Source of the DNA: a virus
Length of the DNA stretch: 31,471 nt
Direction: 5' to 3' (one strand)
Virus record (IMG/VR): IMGVR_UViG_3300044530_000222
Coordinates: 1 to 31,471 of that record
Below the pieces are notes generated by a model, which made no database searches, had not been told where the DNA came from, and saw nothing but the letters and a program-made list of their open reading frames with translations. Below, in pieces: positions 16,540-23,796 of this stretch; position 1 is the stretch's first letter; the number at the start of each line of letters is the position of its first letter. The position numbers and the translations under genes are program-made.

Positions 16540-18300
16540 ATGGCAAACGTACTTAGAATTAAGCGTCGCCTCGCAGGTGGTTCTGCTGGCGCGCCTGCGT
16601 CTCTTGCGACAGGTGAACTTGCGTGGAACCAGCAGGACAATATCCTGTACGGCGGTTTCGGCGATACCGGCAGCGGTGTCGCAACCTCCATCAAGATACT
16701 TGGTGGTGAGGGCGCGTTTGCGGTGCTCAACTCCCCGACGTTCACGGGTACGCCTGCAGGTCCGACTGCATCGGTAGGCACCAACACCACGCAATTCGCC
16801 ACCACGGCGTTTGTCCTCGCGCAGGGCAACGCGACTGCTGGCACCATTGCCATGAACGGCACGCAGGCCGCAGGCTCCTCAAACCTGTATGCCCGCGCTG
16901 ACCACGTTCACCCGACTGACACCTCGCGTGCACCGCTGGCATCCCCGACATTCACCGGCAAGGTCACCACAGCGGCCTCCGCAACGGGCGGCGCTGGTTT
17001 CAACGCTCCGCACGGCGCGGCTCCCACAAGCCCGGCGAACGGCGATCTCTGGACTACCACGGCTGGCCTGTTCGCCTACATCAACGGCACGACCATTCAG
17101 GCGGCTCCGCTGGCATCTCCGAGCTTCAGTGGTACGCCGTCCCTTCCTACTGGTACGACTGGCGTTACCCAAACTGCTGATACAAACAACACGACACTCG
17201 CCACGACCGCCTTCGTGCTGGCTCAGGCGTCTGGGACTACACCTGCCGCGCTCGGCACGGCTGCGGTGGGTACGGCCACCCGCTTTGCCCGCGCGGACCA
17301 CGTTCACGCAATGCCCACGCTCTCTCAGGTTGGTGCCCCGACCGCAGATGTTCCGTGGGGCAGCTTCAAGATCACAGGTCTTGCAGACCCGACGAACGCG
17401 CAGGACGCCGCTACCAAAAACTACGTAGACCTTGCCGCTCAGGGCCTCGACGCCAAGCAGTCGGTCAGGGCCGGTACCACAGCCAACATCACAACGCTTG
17501 CTGGCGGTGCGCCGAATACGGTTGATGGTGTGACGCTCTCGGCCAACGACCGCGTCCTCGTCAAGAACCAGACGACGACATCGCAGAACGGCATCTACAC
17601 CGTCACCACGCTGGGTACAGGCGCGAACGGCACGTGGGCTCGTGCCGCTGACATGAATGTTTGGTCCGAGGTGCCCAACGCCTTTGTGTTCGTCGAGGAA
17701 GGCACCACGCTGGCAGACACCAGCTGGGTTGTTTCTTCCAACGCTGGCGGCACGATTGATTCGAGCGCCATCGTGTGGTTCCAGTTTGGCTCGGCGGCGT
17801 CCTACACCGCTGGCAACGGCCTGCAGCTTTCTGGCAATAGCTTCTCGGTGCTGGCGGATGGCTCGACCATCACGGTGTCGGGTACTGGCATCAAGGTCAG
17901 CAACACCTACCCCGGTAACAGCAGCCTTGTCACGCTCGGCACGGTGACCACGGGTACTTGGAACGCCACAACTATCGCACCCACAAGGGGCGGTACGGGC
18001 CTCACGGCCTACACCACGGGCGACCTGCTGTACGCCTCGGGGACCAATACGCTGGCGGCGCTGGCAGGCGTGGCAACAGGCAACGTGTTGATCTCTGGTG
18101 GTGTAACGACAGCCCCGAGCTGGGGCAAGGTCGGCCTTACCACACACGTCAGCGGCACGCTCGCGGTGGGCAACGGCGGTACAGGCGTGACAACACTCAC
18201 TGGCCTCGTCAAGGGTAGCGGCACTTCAGCGTTCACGGCTGCTGTCGCCGGAACTGACTACCACGACACCAACTCCACTATTGACGGCGGTACGTTCTAA
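16540..18300 (+). CDS. Tail fibre protein 1 (586 residues, DGGTF end)
   Basis: Repetitive Thr/Ala/Gly-rich fibre. The N-terminus (MANVLRIKRRLAG then LATGELAWN) is of the type that attaches fibres to the tail. Repeats are SPTFTG, SPTFTG and SPSFSG at 65-70, 135-140 and 193-198; ATTAFVLAQ at 87-95 and 221-229; and ARADHVH at 118-124 and 250-256. A distinct domain at about 285-430 carries YVDLAAQGLDAKQSVRAGTT and DRVLVKNQTTTSQNGIYTV. Glycine-rich GNGGTG elements precede the end, STIDGGTF. The role is adsorption to the host surface. ATG 16540 has TAGGAG 8 bases upstream. A second fibre with a related N-terminus follows, so the two may share the same attachment site or stack. Confidence 0.85.
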   Translation: MANVLRIKRRLAGGSAGAPASLATGELAWNQQDNILYGGFGDTGSGVATSIKILGGEGAFAVLNSPTFTGTPAGPTASVGTNTTQFATTAFVLAQGNATAGTIAMNGTQAAGSSNLYARADHVHPTDTSRAPLASPTFTGKVTTAASATGGAGFNAPHGAAPTSPANGDLWTTTAGLFAYINGTTIQAAPLASPSFSGTPSLPTGTTGVTQTADTNNTTLATTAFVLAQASGTTPAALGTAAVGTATRFARADHVHAMPTLSQVGAPTADVPWGSFKITGLADPTNAQDAATKNYVDLAAQGLDAKQSVRAGTTANITTLAGGAPNTVDGVTLSANDRVLVKNQTTTSQNGIYTVTTLGTGANGTWARAADMNVWSEVPNAFVFVEEGTTLADTSWVVSSNAGGTIDSSAIVWFQFGSAASYTAGNGLQLSGNSFSVLADGSTITVSGTGIKVSNTYPGNSSLVTLGTVTTGTWNATTIAPTRGGTGLTAYTTGDLLYASGTNTLAALAGVATGNVLISGGVTTAPSWGKVGLTTHVSGTLAVGNGGTGVTTLTGLVKGSGTSAFTAAVAGTDYHDTNSTIDGGTF

Positions 18301-18313
18301 ACACATTGTTCCC

Positions 18314-18325
18314 GGCTATATAGCC
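18314..18325. repeat. Perfect 12-bp palindrome between the two fibre genes
   Basis: GGCTATATAGCC lies in the 41-base gap between the fibre genes. It could be a small hairpin or a protein-binding or recombination site; no partner copy was noticed elsewhere in the window. Confidence 0.5.
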
Positions 18326-18341
18326 AACAGAGGGATGCCAC

Positions 18342-20252
18342 ATGGCAAACACGTTGAGACTCAAGCGTAGCTCGGTGGCGTCGAAAGTTGCGGCGACCAC
18401 CGACCTACAACTTGGCGAGCTGGCCATCAACACGAACGATGGGCGGATGTTCACCAAGCGCAACGCTGGCTCGGATGAAATCGTTGAATTCCTCAACACC
18501 AACAGTGCGTTCAAGACGGACGTAGTTGCGGCCACCACGGCCAACATCGCCCTGACAGGTGCTCAGACTATTGATGGCGTATCGGTTGTTGCGCTTGATC
18601 GCGTGCTGGTGAAAGACCAGTCGGCACCAGCAGACAATGGCATCTACATAGCGGCAGCAAGCGCGTGGGCGCGTGCAACCGACTGCGACACTGCGAGCGA
18701 TGCCGCAGGCGCTATAGTGACTGTGACTAACGGCACGGTTAACGGCGGGTTAACCTTCGCTACATCATTCAAGGCGTCTAACACCCTTGGAACGACCGCG
18801 ATGGTGTGGAATCAGCTTGATTTTCGGGGCGATAGCTATCTCGGCATCGTCTCCGCCGCTGGCACAACAACTTTGACAGCCTCAAGCCAGCGCTACATCG
18901 TTGTTACTGGCACACAGACGCAGACAATTGTCCTTCCCGCCGTCAGCACACTTCCGCTTGGCACAACATATCTCATCCACAACCTATCCACAGGTCAGCT
19001 GACCGTTCAGTCATCTGGTGCCAACACAATTACTTCTCCTGTGCAAAATCATGTGTACGAGTTTAGGTCGATTGCGACGACCGGAACTGGTGCCGCTGTA
19101 TGGAACTATCACGCTGCAGGTACGACTACAGTCACCGGCACCGGAAACATGATTGGTGGCTTTAGGCCAACGATTAGCCAGCTGCAGGTGACATCAAGCA
19201 CAACATTCACCGCTGGAACTAACGCGCAAGGACAGGGTGTTCTGTCTGAGAATTTCAATGTCATCACGACTGCTGCAGCAAACCCTTCTGGCGTGACACT
19301 CCCCAGTGCTGGTTTCGGCACTTCTGCTTCCCGCCTTATAACCATCGTCAACAAAGGCGCTAATCCGGTAAACATCTATCCGGTAAGTGGCGGTCAGATA
19401 GATGCGCTCGGCACCAACACGCCGATGTCTCTCGCTGTAAACGCAGCAGTGTCTTTGCACAGTGCATCAACGACGCAATGGTACTCATCCGTAACGGCAA
19501 GCTCCGGTGGTGCAGGCGTTAACTCAATCACATTTGGCACTACCGGTCTTACACCGAGCACAGCAACAACTGGGGCGGTTACAGTTGCTGGCACGCTCAA
19601 TGTCGCAAATGGTGGTACGGGAGCGACTGACGCAGCAACAGCTCGCACCAATCTCGGCGCGGCTCCTATTGCTTCCCCAGTCTTCACGACGAGCGCAACT
19701 GTTGGGGCTGGCACAGGTGCTCCAGAACTGATCGTCAACGGAGGTGCTGGCTCGCAGAGACTCCTGACGTTCGAGACGAACGGATCAAATCGTTTTGCTG
19801 TCGGATTGGATCAAGCAGCCGAGTCTGGCTCGAATGCTGGCTCAGGCTTCTTCATCGCTCGCTACTCTGATGCTGGCGGCTACATAGATGCGGTCATGGG
19901 GATCACGAGATCGACCGGCGTAGCATCTTTCAAGGAACTGGCACTCAACACAGACCTTGCAATCTTGCACGGCGGCACTGGCGCTTCTGATGCTGCCGGT
20001 GCACGAACCAATCTTGGTATTGTCATCGGCACCGACATCCAAGCGTACAGCGCACGACTTGCTGAAATCGCTGCGCTGTCTCCGACAGCTGACAATTTTA
20101 TTGTCGGCAACGGCACAAGTTGGACACTGGAAACTCCAGCGGCTGCTCGAACGTCGCTTGGCTTGAAGACCGGAGCTCAAGTTGCAATTAGCGTTGGAAC
20201 AACTGCTCCCGGTTCTCCTGCCACTGGTGATCTCTGGGTGGATACAAACTAA
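18342..20252 (+). CDS. Tail fibre protein 2 (636 residues)
   Basis: Fibre-like protein. Its start MANTLRLKRSSVASK then LQLGELAINTNDG parallels fibre 1 (MANVLRIKRR, LATGELAWN). It also carries the DGVSVVALDRVLVKDQSAPADNGIY domain (about 77-101), cognate to DGVTLSANDRVLVKNQ in fibre 1. Further on it has a beta-rich shaft and two copies of the widespread fibre motif GGTGA.DAA.ARTNLG (near 455 and 545), followed by AYSARLAEIAALSPTADNFI and a C-terminus ending TGDLWVDTN. Codon choice is visibly more AT-rich than in the head genes. ATG 18342 has GAGGGA. Its TAA overlaps the next ATG by one base. Likely receptor-binding; the exact receptor cannot be read from sequence. Confidence 0.85.
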   Translation: MANTLRLKRSSVASKVAATTDLQLGELAINTNDGRMFTKRNAGSDEIVEFLNTNSAFKTDVVAATTANIALTGAQTIDGVSVVALDRVLVKDQSAPADNGIYIAAASAWARATDCDTASDAAGAIVTVTNGTVNGGLTFATSFKASNTLGTTAMVWNQLDFRGDSYLGIVSAAGTTTLTASSQRYIVVTGTQTQTIVLPAVSTLPLGTTYLIHNLSTGQLTVQSSGANTITSPVQNHVYEFRSIATTGTGAAVWNYHAAGTTTVTGTGNMIGGFRPTISQLQVTSSTTFTAGTNAQGQGVLSENFNVITTAAANPSGVTLPSAGFGTSASRLITIVNKGANPVNIYPVSGGQIDALGTNTPMSLAVNAAVSLHSASTTQWYSSVTASSGGAGVNSITFGTTGLTPSTATTGAVTVAGTLNVANGGTGATDAATARTNLGAAPIASPVFTTSATVGAGTGAPELIVNGGAGSQRLLTFETNGSNRFAVGLDQAAESGSNAGSGFFIARYSDAGGYIDAVMGITRSTGVASFKELALNTDLAILHGGTGASDAAGARTNLGIVIGTDIQAYSARLAEIAALSPTADNFIVGNGTSWTLETPAAARTSLGLKTGAQVAISVGTTAPGSPATGDLWVDTN

Positions 20253-21058
20253 TGGCCATCACTTATGTTGCTGAGTGGCGTGTAGCTGTTGCTGGATCAA
20301 CAGCAACGAACACCACATTCACTCTATCATCATGGACAACACTTGCTCCGGGTGATCTGGTCGTCGTCTGCTATGGAGTAGCAAGCACCAGCGACCGTAC
20401 ACTGACTATCAGAAACCAAGCGGCAGTCGATTATACCCTTATCGGCACCGAGCTTTATTCAAACTCGACCCAAGACTCAAATCTTCGTGTGGCCTACAGG
20501 ATCATGCCTAACCCTGTAGACACTCAGATTGTTCTCGGCCCAACTGGTGCCACAGGGTTTGCTGGTGGTGTGATTGCATGGTTGTTCAAAGGTGTTGACA
20601 ACACTACGCCGCTTGATGTTGCCGCCGCGACCGCTACTGGCACCAACACAGGCGTCAACCCTCCTGCAAGAACACCCGTCACTGCTGGTGCCGTTTTCAT
20701 AGAAGCTGGCATGTGCGCGCACACTGACGGACTTGGCGGATTTGTTTCTTCAACGACCACACTTAGCAACGTCACAGGCAACAGCACCCAAGACGCAACT
20801 GTGTCGATGGGCAGATTGAACTGGACATCTGGAGCTGTTGATCCAGCCGTTTGGACAGCAGCCGCACCAGCGCCGGGCTCAGCTCGATCTTGGGCAGCAA
20901 TGTCGTTTGTGCTGCGGCCCGGGCCTACTGGGAAAATAAAGGCATGGAACGGATCATCATTCCTTGCCAAGCCAGTCAAATACTGGAACGGCAGCGCGTG
21001 GGTCACGAAACCACTCAAACGATGGAATGGGTCGGCTTGGGTTCAAACAAACTATTAA
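20252..21058 (+). CDS. Tail-associated protein with 13-residue WNG repeats
   Basis: A 268-residue protein. The N-terminal 225 residues are Thr/Ser/Val-rich and look like one or two beta-sandwich domains (AEWRVAVAGSTATNTTFTLS; GDLVVVCYGVASTSDRTLTI). The last 39 residues hold three copies of an exact 13-residue repeat beginning at W232, W245 and W258, consensus WNGSxWxxKPxKx. Aromatic-Asn-Gly repeats of this kind are frequent at the ends of phage tail proteins and fit sugar binding, though that is inference. The gene is coupled to fibre 2 through TAATG and is followed by a small protein, so it is probably part of the receptor-recognition complex or an adhesin tip. Confidence 0.7.
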   Translation: MAITYVAEWRVAVAGSTATNTTFTLSSWTTLAPGDLVVVCYGVASTSDRTLTIRNQAAVDYTLIGTELYSNSTQDSNLRVAYRIMPNPVDTQIVLGPTGATGFAGGVIAWLFKGVDNTTPLDVAAATATGTNTGVNPPARTPVTAGAVFIEAGMCAHTDGLGGFVSSTTTLSNVTGNSTQDATVSMGRLNWTSGAVDPAVWTAAAPAPGSARSWAAMSFVLRPGPTGKIKAWNGSSFLAKPVKYWNGSAWVTKPLKRWNGSAWVQTNY

Positions 21059-21068
21059 GGGGCGAGCA

Positions 21069-21368
21069 ATGGCTACAATCACACTGCAATTTGTAATTTC
21101 GGACACCGATCTTGAGCGCATTTATACAGCACTGCGCAAGCATTTCGGACCGATCACAGAAGAAACCACTGAAGATGTGACCGATCCAGTGACGCAAGAG
21201 GTTTCGCAAGTGACAACTGTCACGACCAGAGACATGACGCCGATGGAACTTATCGCTCACTTGCGGGAAAACTCGATCAACAACGTGAAATCTATCGTGG
21301 CGAGCGTCGAAGCTGAAGAAGCAGCTCTTGCTGCTCGCCTATCGGCGACCGCTGTCGTGATTGAGTAA
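21069..21368 (+). CDS. Small helical protein closing the fibre block
   Basis: A 99-residue protein. Start chosen at ATG 21069 behind AAGGGGCGA; the frame is open from 20964, but that part lies within the upstream gene in another frame. It is acidic, with a Thr-rich middle (ETTEDVTDPVTQEVSQVTTVTT) and helices on both sides (TDLERIYTALRKHF; MELIAHLRENSINNVKSIVASVEAEEAAL). There is no membrane span or catalytic motif. Its position at the end of the fibre genes suggests a fibre-assembly chaperone or minor tail protein, as phages often place such genes directly after the fibre, but no homology is visible to me. Confidence 0.65.
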   Translation: MATITLQFVISDTDLERIYTALRKHFGPITEETTEDVTDPVTQEVSQVTTVTTRDMTPMELIAHLRENSINNVKSIVASVEAEEAALAARLSATAVVIE

Positions 21369-21389
21369 AATCGAAAAACCTCCGACAAC

Positions 21390-21420
21390 TTGACATCGCG
21401 TCACTGGCGGGAAATTTAAT
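21390..21420 (+). promoter_or_regulatory. Possible sigma70-like promoter upstream of the lysis genes
   Basis: TTGACA (21390-21395) matches the -35 consensus exactly, and TTTAAT (21415-21420) matches 5 of 6 -10 bases, but the 19-base spacer is longer than the ideal 17. The 203-base gap 21369-21571 is the longest intergenic region in the window. It also holds an imperfect hairpin (GGGG 21471-21474 with CCCC 21485-21488) and a second poorly spaced pair (TTGACG 21511, TATAAA 21538). Confidence 0.35.
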
Positions 21421-21571
21421 AGCTCGATCATAGGGGCGGTGGCAACGGCGGTGACGGGCTCATAATCATCGGGGCATTCTGATACCCCCTCGTGAGGCAA
21501 TGACTCAAAATTGACGTGACTTCCCTTAGCGGCAAGCTATAAAACGTGCGTGCATTATTCGGGAGCGGGCG

Positions 21572-21883
21572 ATGGACGGCAAGGACCCCACGTCGTACAG
21601 TTTGATCACGTACATCTGGGTCACGGGCCTCGCAGTAGGTGGCGGCTTGGTGAGCTATATGCACAAGCTGCAGATCGGGGTTCGCAGCCCGTTCAGCCTC
21701 ATTGAATTCTTTGGAGAATTGATCACTGCCGGGTTTACCGGCCTGATCACTTTTTGGCTCTGCGAAAGCACCGGTATCTCGCCCCTGCTCACCGCCGTCT
21801 TTGTAGGTATTTCTGGCCACATGGGCAGCCGTGCGCTATATGTTATTGAGAAAATAATGGAATCACGCTTTAAGGGATTGTGA
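21572..21883 (+). CDS. Holin, LydA/superfamily III type
   Basis: A 103-residue membrane protein with three probable transmembrane helices: about 9-28 (SLITYIWVTGLAVGGGLVSY), 44-63 (IEFFGELITAGFTGLITFWL) and 68-85 (GISPLLTAVFVGISGHMG). The combination GELITAGFTGLITFWLCE then GISPLLTAVFVGISGHMGSR is characteristic of the LydA-like holin family. It should accumulate in the inner membrane and open it at lysis time so that the endolysin encoded next can reach the cell wall. ATG 21572 is preceded by CGGGAGCGGG. The stop is one base before the endolysin start, a standard holin-endolysin pair. Confidence 0.9.
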   Translation: MDGKDPTSYSLITYIWVTGLAVGGGLVSYMHKLQIGVRSPFSLIEFFGELITAGFTGLITFWLCESTGISPLLTAVFVGISGHMGSRALYVIEKIMESRFKGL

Positions 21884-21884
21884 C

Positions 21885-22298
21885 ATGGGCTTCGTGTTGT
21901 CGGCATCTGACGAGCGCCATATAGCCAATCTTCACCCCGATCTCGCCAAGGTGGTGCGACGCGCTGCCGCAGCATGGCCCTACAAGGATCAGGTATTCTT
22001 TATCACGTGTTCGTTGCGCACGCTGGCGGAGCAGAAGAAGCTGCTGGCAAATGGCGCATCCAAGACCATGCGTTCCCGTCATCTGCCCGGAGCCAAGACC
22101 GGCAAGGCGCACGCGGTGGACCTCGCAGTCAAGTTGAACGGCAAGATCAAGTGGGACTGGCCGCTCTATGTGCAGATGGCCAAGGTTCTCAAAGACGCCG
22201 CCGTGGCGGTAAAAGTGCCTGTCGAGTGGGGCGGCGACTGGCGAAATTTTCGCGACGGGCCTCATTATCAACTGCCGTGGGCCAAATACCCCGGCTAA
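21885..22298 (+). CDS. Endolysin, M15-family L-alanyl-D-glutamate peptidase
   Basis: A 137-residue single-domain enzyme that cleaves the peptide cross-link stem in peptidoglycan. Motifs match M15C peptidases: SRH (64-66), GKAHAVDL (73-80) with H76 and D79, the basic/aromatic KIKWDWPLY, and the C-terminal VEWGGDWRNFRDGPHYQL with E114 and H127. Probable zinc ligands are one of H66/H76, D79 and H127, with E114 as catalytic base. The stretch between H66 and D79 is longer than in the commonest SRHLTGHAVDL form. No signal peptide is present, so export depends on the holin. The start follows the holin stop directly; AAGGGA precedes it. Confidence 0.93.
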   Translation: MGFVLSASDERHIANLHPDLAKVVRRAAAAWPYKDQVFFITCSLRTLAEQKKLLANGASKTMRSRHLPGAKTGKAHAVDLAVKLNGKIKWDWPLYVQMAKVLKDAAVAVKVPVEWGGDWRNFRDGPHYQLPWAKYPG

Positions 22299-22312
22299 AC
22301 TGGAGAGTGACA

Positions 22313-22498
22313 ATGCCTGAGATGACAGCAGCCAAGGCGGTAGCCGCCTTCATCACCAGCCTCATTGCGCTGATCGGCCTCTTTGGTGTCTCGACCGGCT
22401 GGGTGACCCCCAGCATGATCGACGGCATCTCGGTTATCGGCGGAGCCCTGCTCACGGCAGCCGTGACTTATATGGTGCCGAACAAGCCCAAGGCGTGA
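22313..22498 (+). CDS. Small two-span membrane protein of the lysis cassette
   Basis: A 61-residue protein starting ATG 22313 after TGGAGAG, ending TGA 22496-22498. Two hydrophobic segments are seen, about 9-28 (AVAAFITSLIALIGLFGVST) and 38-55 (GISVIGGALLTAAVTYMV), with a short Pro/Lys tail. Size and topology fit a small class II holin, pinholin or holin regulator. It follows the endolysin and is coupled through GTGA to the next membrane protein. A second holin-like gene next to a LydA holin could tune lysis timing; this is inference. Confidence 0.7.
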   Translation: MPEMTAAKAVAAFITSLIALIGLFGVSTGWVTPSMIDGISVIGGALLTAAVTYMVPNKPKA

Positions 22499-22752
22499 GC
22501 CGGGTCGAAATCATAGCGTTGGTGGTCATGTTCGCGGGTATCTTCGTGGGCTTGGCTGCCGCCGCTGTGCTTGTCGGTCGGCGTCCGGCGTTCTGGGGCG
22601 GGATGGTTTTGTTTGTGGCCCAGCGTGCATGGCCGTACATCAAGGCGTACATCACGATGCGTGACCCGCCCGAGATCGAAGCCAAGAAGGTCGAGTGCGC
22701 CCGTCGTGGCGGTGAGTGGGACAACTTCAACAAACGTTGCAGGTATAAGTGA
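22495..22752 (+). CDS. Small membrane protein with a two-cysteine C-terminal tail
   Basis: An 85-residue protein starting GTG 22495, overlapping the upstream stop as GTGA. It has an N-terminal transmembrane helix (about 5-28, IIALVVMFAGIFVGLAAAAV), possibly a second hydrophobic segment (33-47), then a soluble tail with charged residues and two cysteines, C68 and C82 (VECARRGGEWDNFNKRC). No lipobox and no long coiled coil are seen, so it is not a clear Rz/Rz1 spanin, although position after holin and endolysin would suit a spanin or antiholin. The cysteines could form a loop if the tail is periplasmic. Function unknown. Confidence 0.7.
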   Translation: MSRVEIIALVVMFAGIFVGLAAAAVLVGRRPAFWGGMVLFVAQRAWPYIKAYITMRDPPEIEAKKVECARRGGEWDNFNKRCRYK

Positions 22753-22753
22753 C

Positions 22754-23794
22754 ATGGCCGACCAGCCCGCACCCTCCGACAACATCAGCTTCGGCCAGTT
22801 CACCGGGCTCAAGAACACCGTTGCGCGTGAGCGCCTGACCCCCACTGAGCTGGAGGTCGCCAAGAACGTGGACATCGACGACGTGGGCCAGTTGCGCCGC
22901 CGCAGGGGCTACGCGCTGGTTTCCGCCGCCAACTATCACAGCCTGTTTACCGCTGACGATGGCACTGTGTACGGGGTCAGGAACGGCAACCTCGGGGTGA
23001 TTCGCGAGAATTACACATTCCAGCAGGTCGTAGCAGGTGTCGGCGGAGGGCGTATTGCCTACGTACAGGTCGGCCCGACCGTGTACTTTTCCTCGTCTGA
23101 CACGAACGGCAAGATCGACCATGCGACCAAAGTCGCATCTCCGTGGGGCGCGGCAGACAGCCAGAACACATGGCTCTCCCCGGTCATCAACCCGGTGCCC
23201 GGCCTCCCCCCGGTCAAAGGTAAGCTCTTGGGCAAGCCGCCGCTGGCGACCTCGTTGGCCTATTACAACGGACGCATCTACATGGCGCAGGGGCGGGCAG
23301 TCTGGGCGACAGAGCTTTACCTGTACGATTTTGTTGATAAAACAAAGACTTACACGCTCTATGAGTCGGATGTGCAGGTCCTTGCCGCCATGACGGACGG
23401 CCTGTACGTGGGCACCGAAGACGCCATCTGGTTCCAGAGTGGTCCGTTCAACGAGATGCGCCGTGTCGCGTCAGTCAATTCTGGGGCCTTGCCGGGGTCT
23501 GTGGCCAGCATCCCCCCGCACCTGATCCCCGACCAGTTCATGGGGAATACCCGTAGCGCCATTATGGTGATGACTCACGGGGGGTTGTGTCTGGGTCTGG
23601 ACGGCGGGAACATGATGAACCTGACCCAAACCAAGGTCATCTTCCCAGAAGCTATAAGAGTAAATAGCTTGTTCCGTGAGCAGGATGGTGTTAATCAGTA
23701 CATCGGTGTTGCGGATTCCGGGGGCAGCCCGGCATCCAACGCAAGAATTGGCGATTATGTGGATGCCGAGATACGGCGCTTCCAAGGAGCATGA
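22754..23794 (+). CDS. Tail structural protein, probable beta-propeller (nozzle-like)
   Basis: A 346-residue protein. Start chosen at ATG 22754, two bases after the upstream stop; the frame is open from 22571, but that part overlaps the previous gene. The N-terminus FGQFTGLKNTVARERLTPTE then KNVDIDDVGQLRRRRGY is a pattern I recognise in short-tailed phages. After it come repeated beta strands: LFTADDGTVYGV, RIAYVQVGPTVYFSS, AYYNGRIYMAQG, AAMTDGLYVGTEDAIWF and VMTHGGLCLGLDGG. Their spacing suggests a beta-propeller, as in nozzle proteins that close the short tail (T7 gp12-like). The next start overlaps its stop as ATGA. The family name is not verified. Confidence 0.7.
   Translation: MADQPAPSDNISFGQFTGLKNTVARERLTPTELEVAKNVDIDDVGQLRRRRGYALVSAANYHSLFTADDGTVYGVRNGNLGVIRENYTFQQVVAGVGGGRIAYVQVGPTVYFSSSDTNGKIDHATKVASPWGAADSQNTWLSPVINPVPGLPPVKGKLLGKPPLATSLAYYNGRIYMAQGRAVWATELYLYDFVDKTKTYTLYESDVQVLAAMTDGLYVGTEDAIWFQSGPFNEMRRVASVNSGALPGSVASIPPHLIPDQFMGNTRSAIMVMTHGGLCLGLDGGNMMNLTQTKVIFPEAIRVNSLFREQDGVNQYIGVADSGGSPASNARIGDYVDAEIRRFQGA
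23783..23788 (+). promoter_or_regulatory. Ribosome-binding site that decides the 178-residue start
   Basis: AAGGAG lies 2 bases before ATG 23791 but 8 bases before the in-frame ATG 23797. The second spacing is the workable one, so translation probably begins at 23797 even though 23791 forms an ATGA overlap. Confidence 0.5.
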
Positions 23795-23796
23795 GC

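Noticed and set aside
16879-18147. A 422-codon minus-strand frame opposite tail fibre 1
   Set aside because: Arg/Gly/Cys-rich composition mirrors the repetitive fibre gene; no plausible start or domain.
16540-21058. A diversity-generating retroelement acting on the fibres
   Set aside because: No reverse transcriptase, template repeat or adenine-biased variable repeat was seen in the window.
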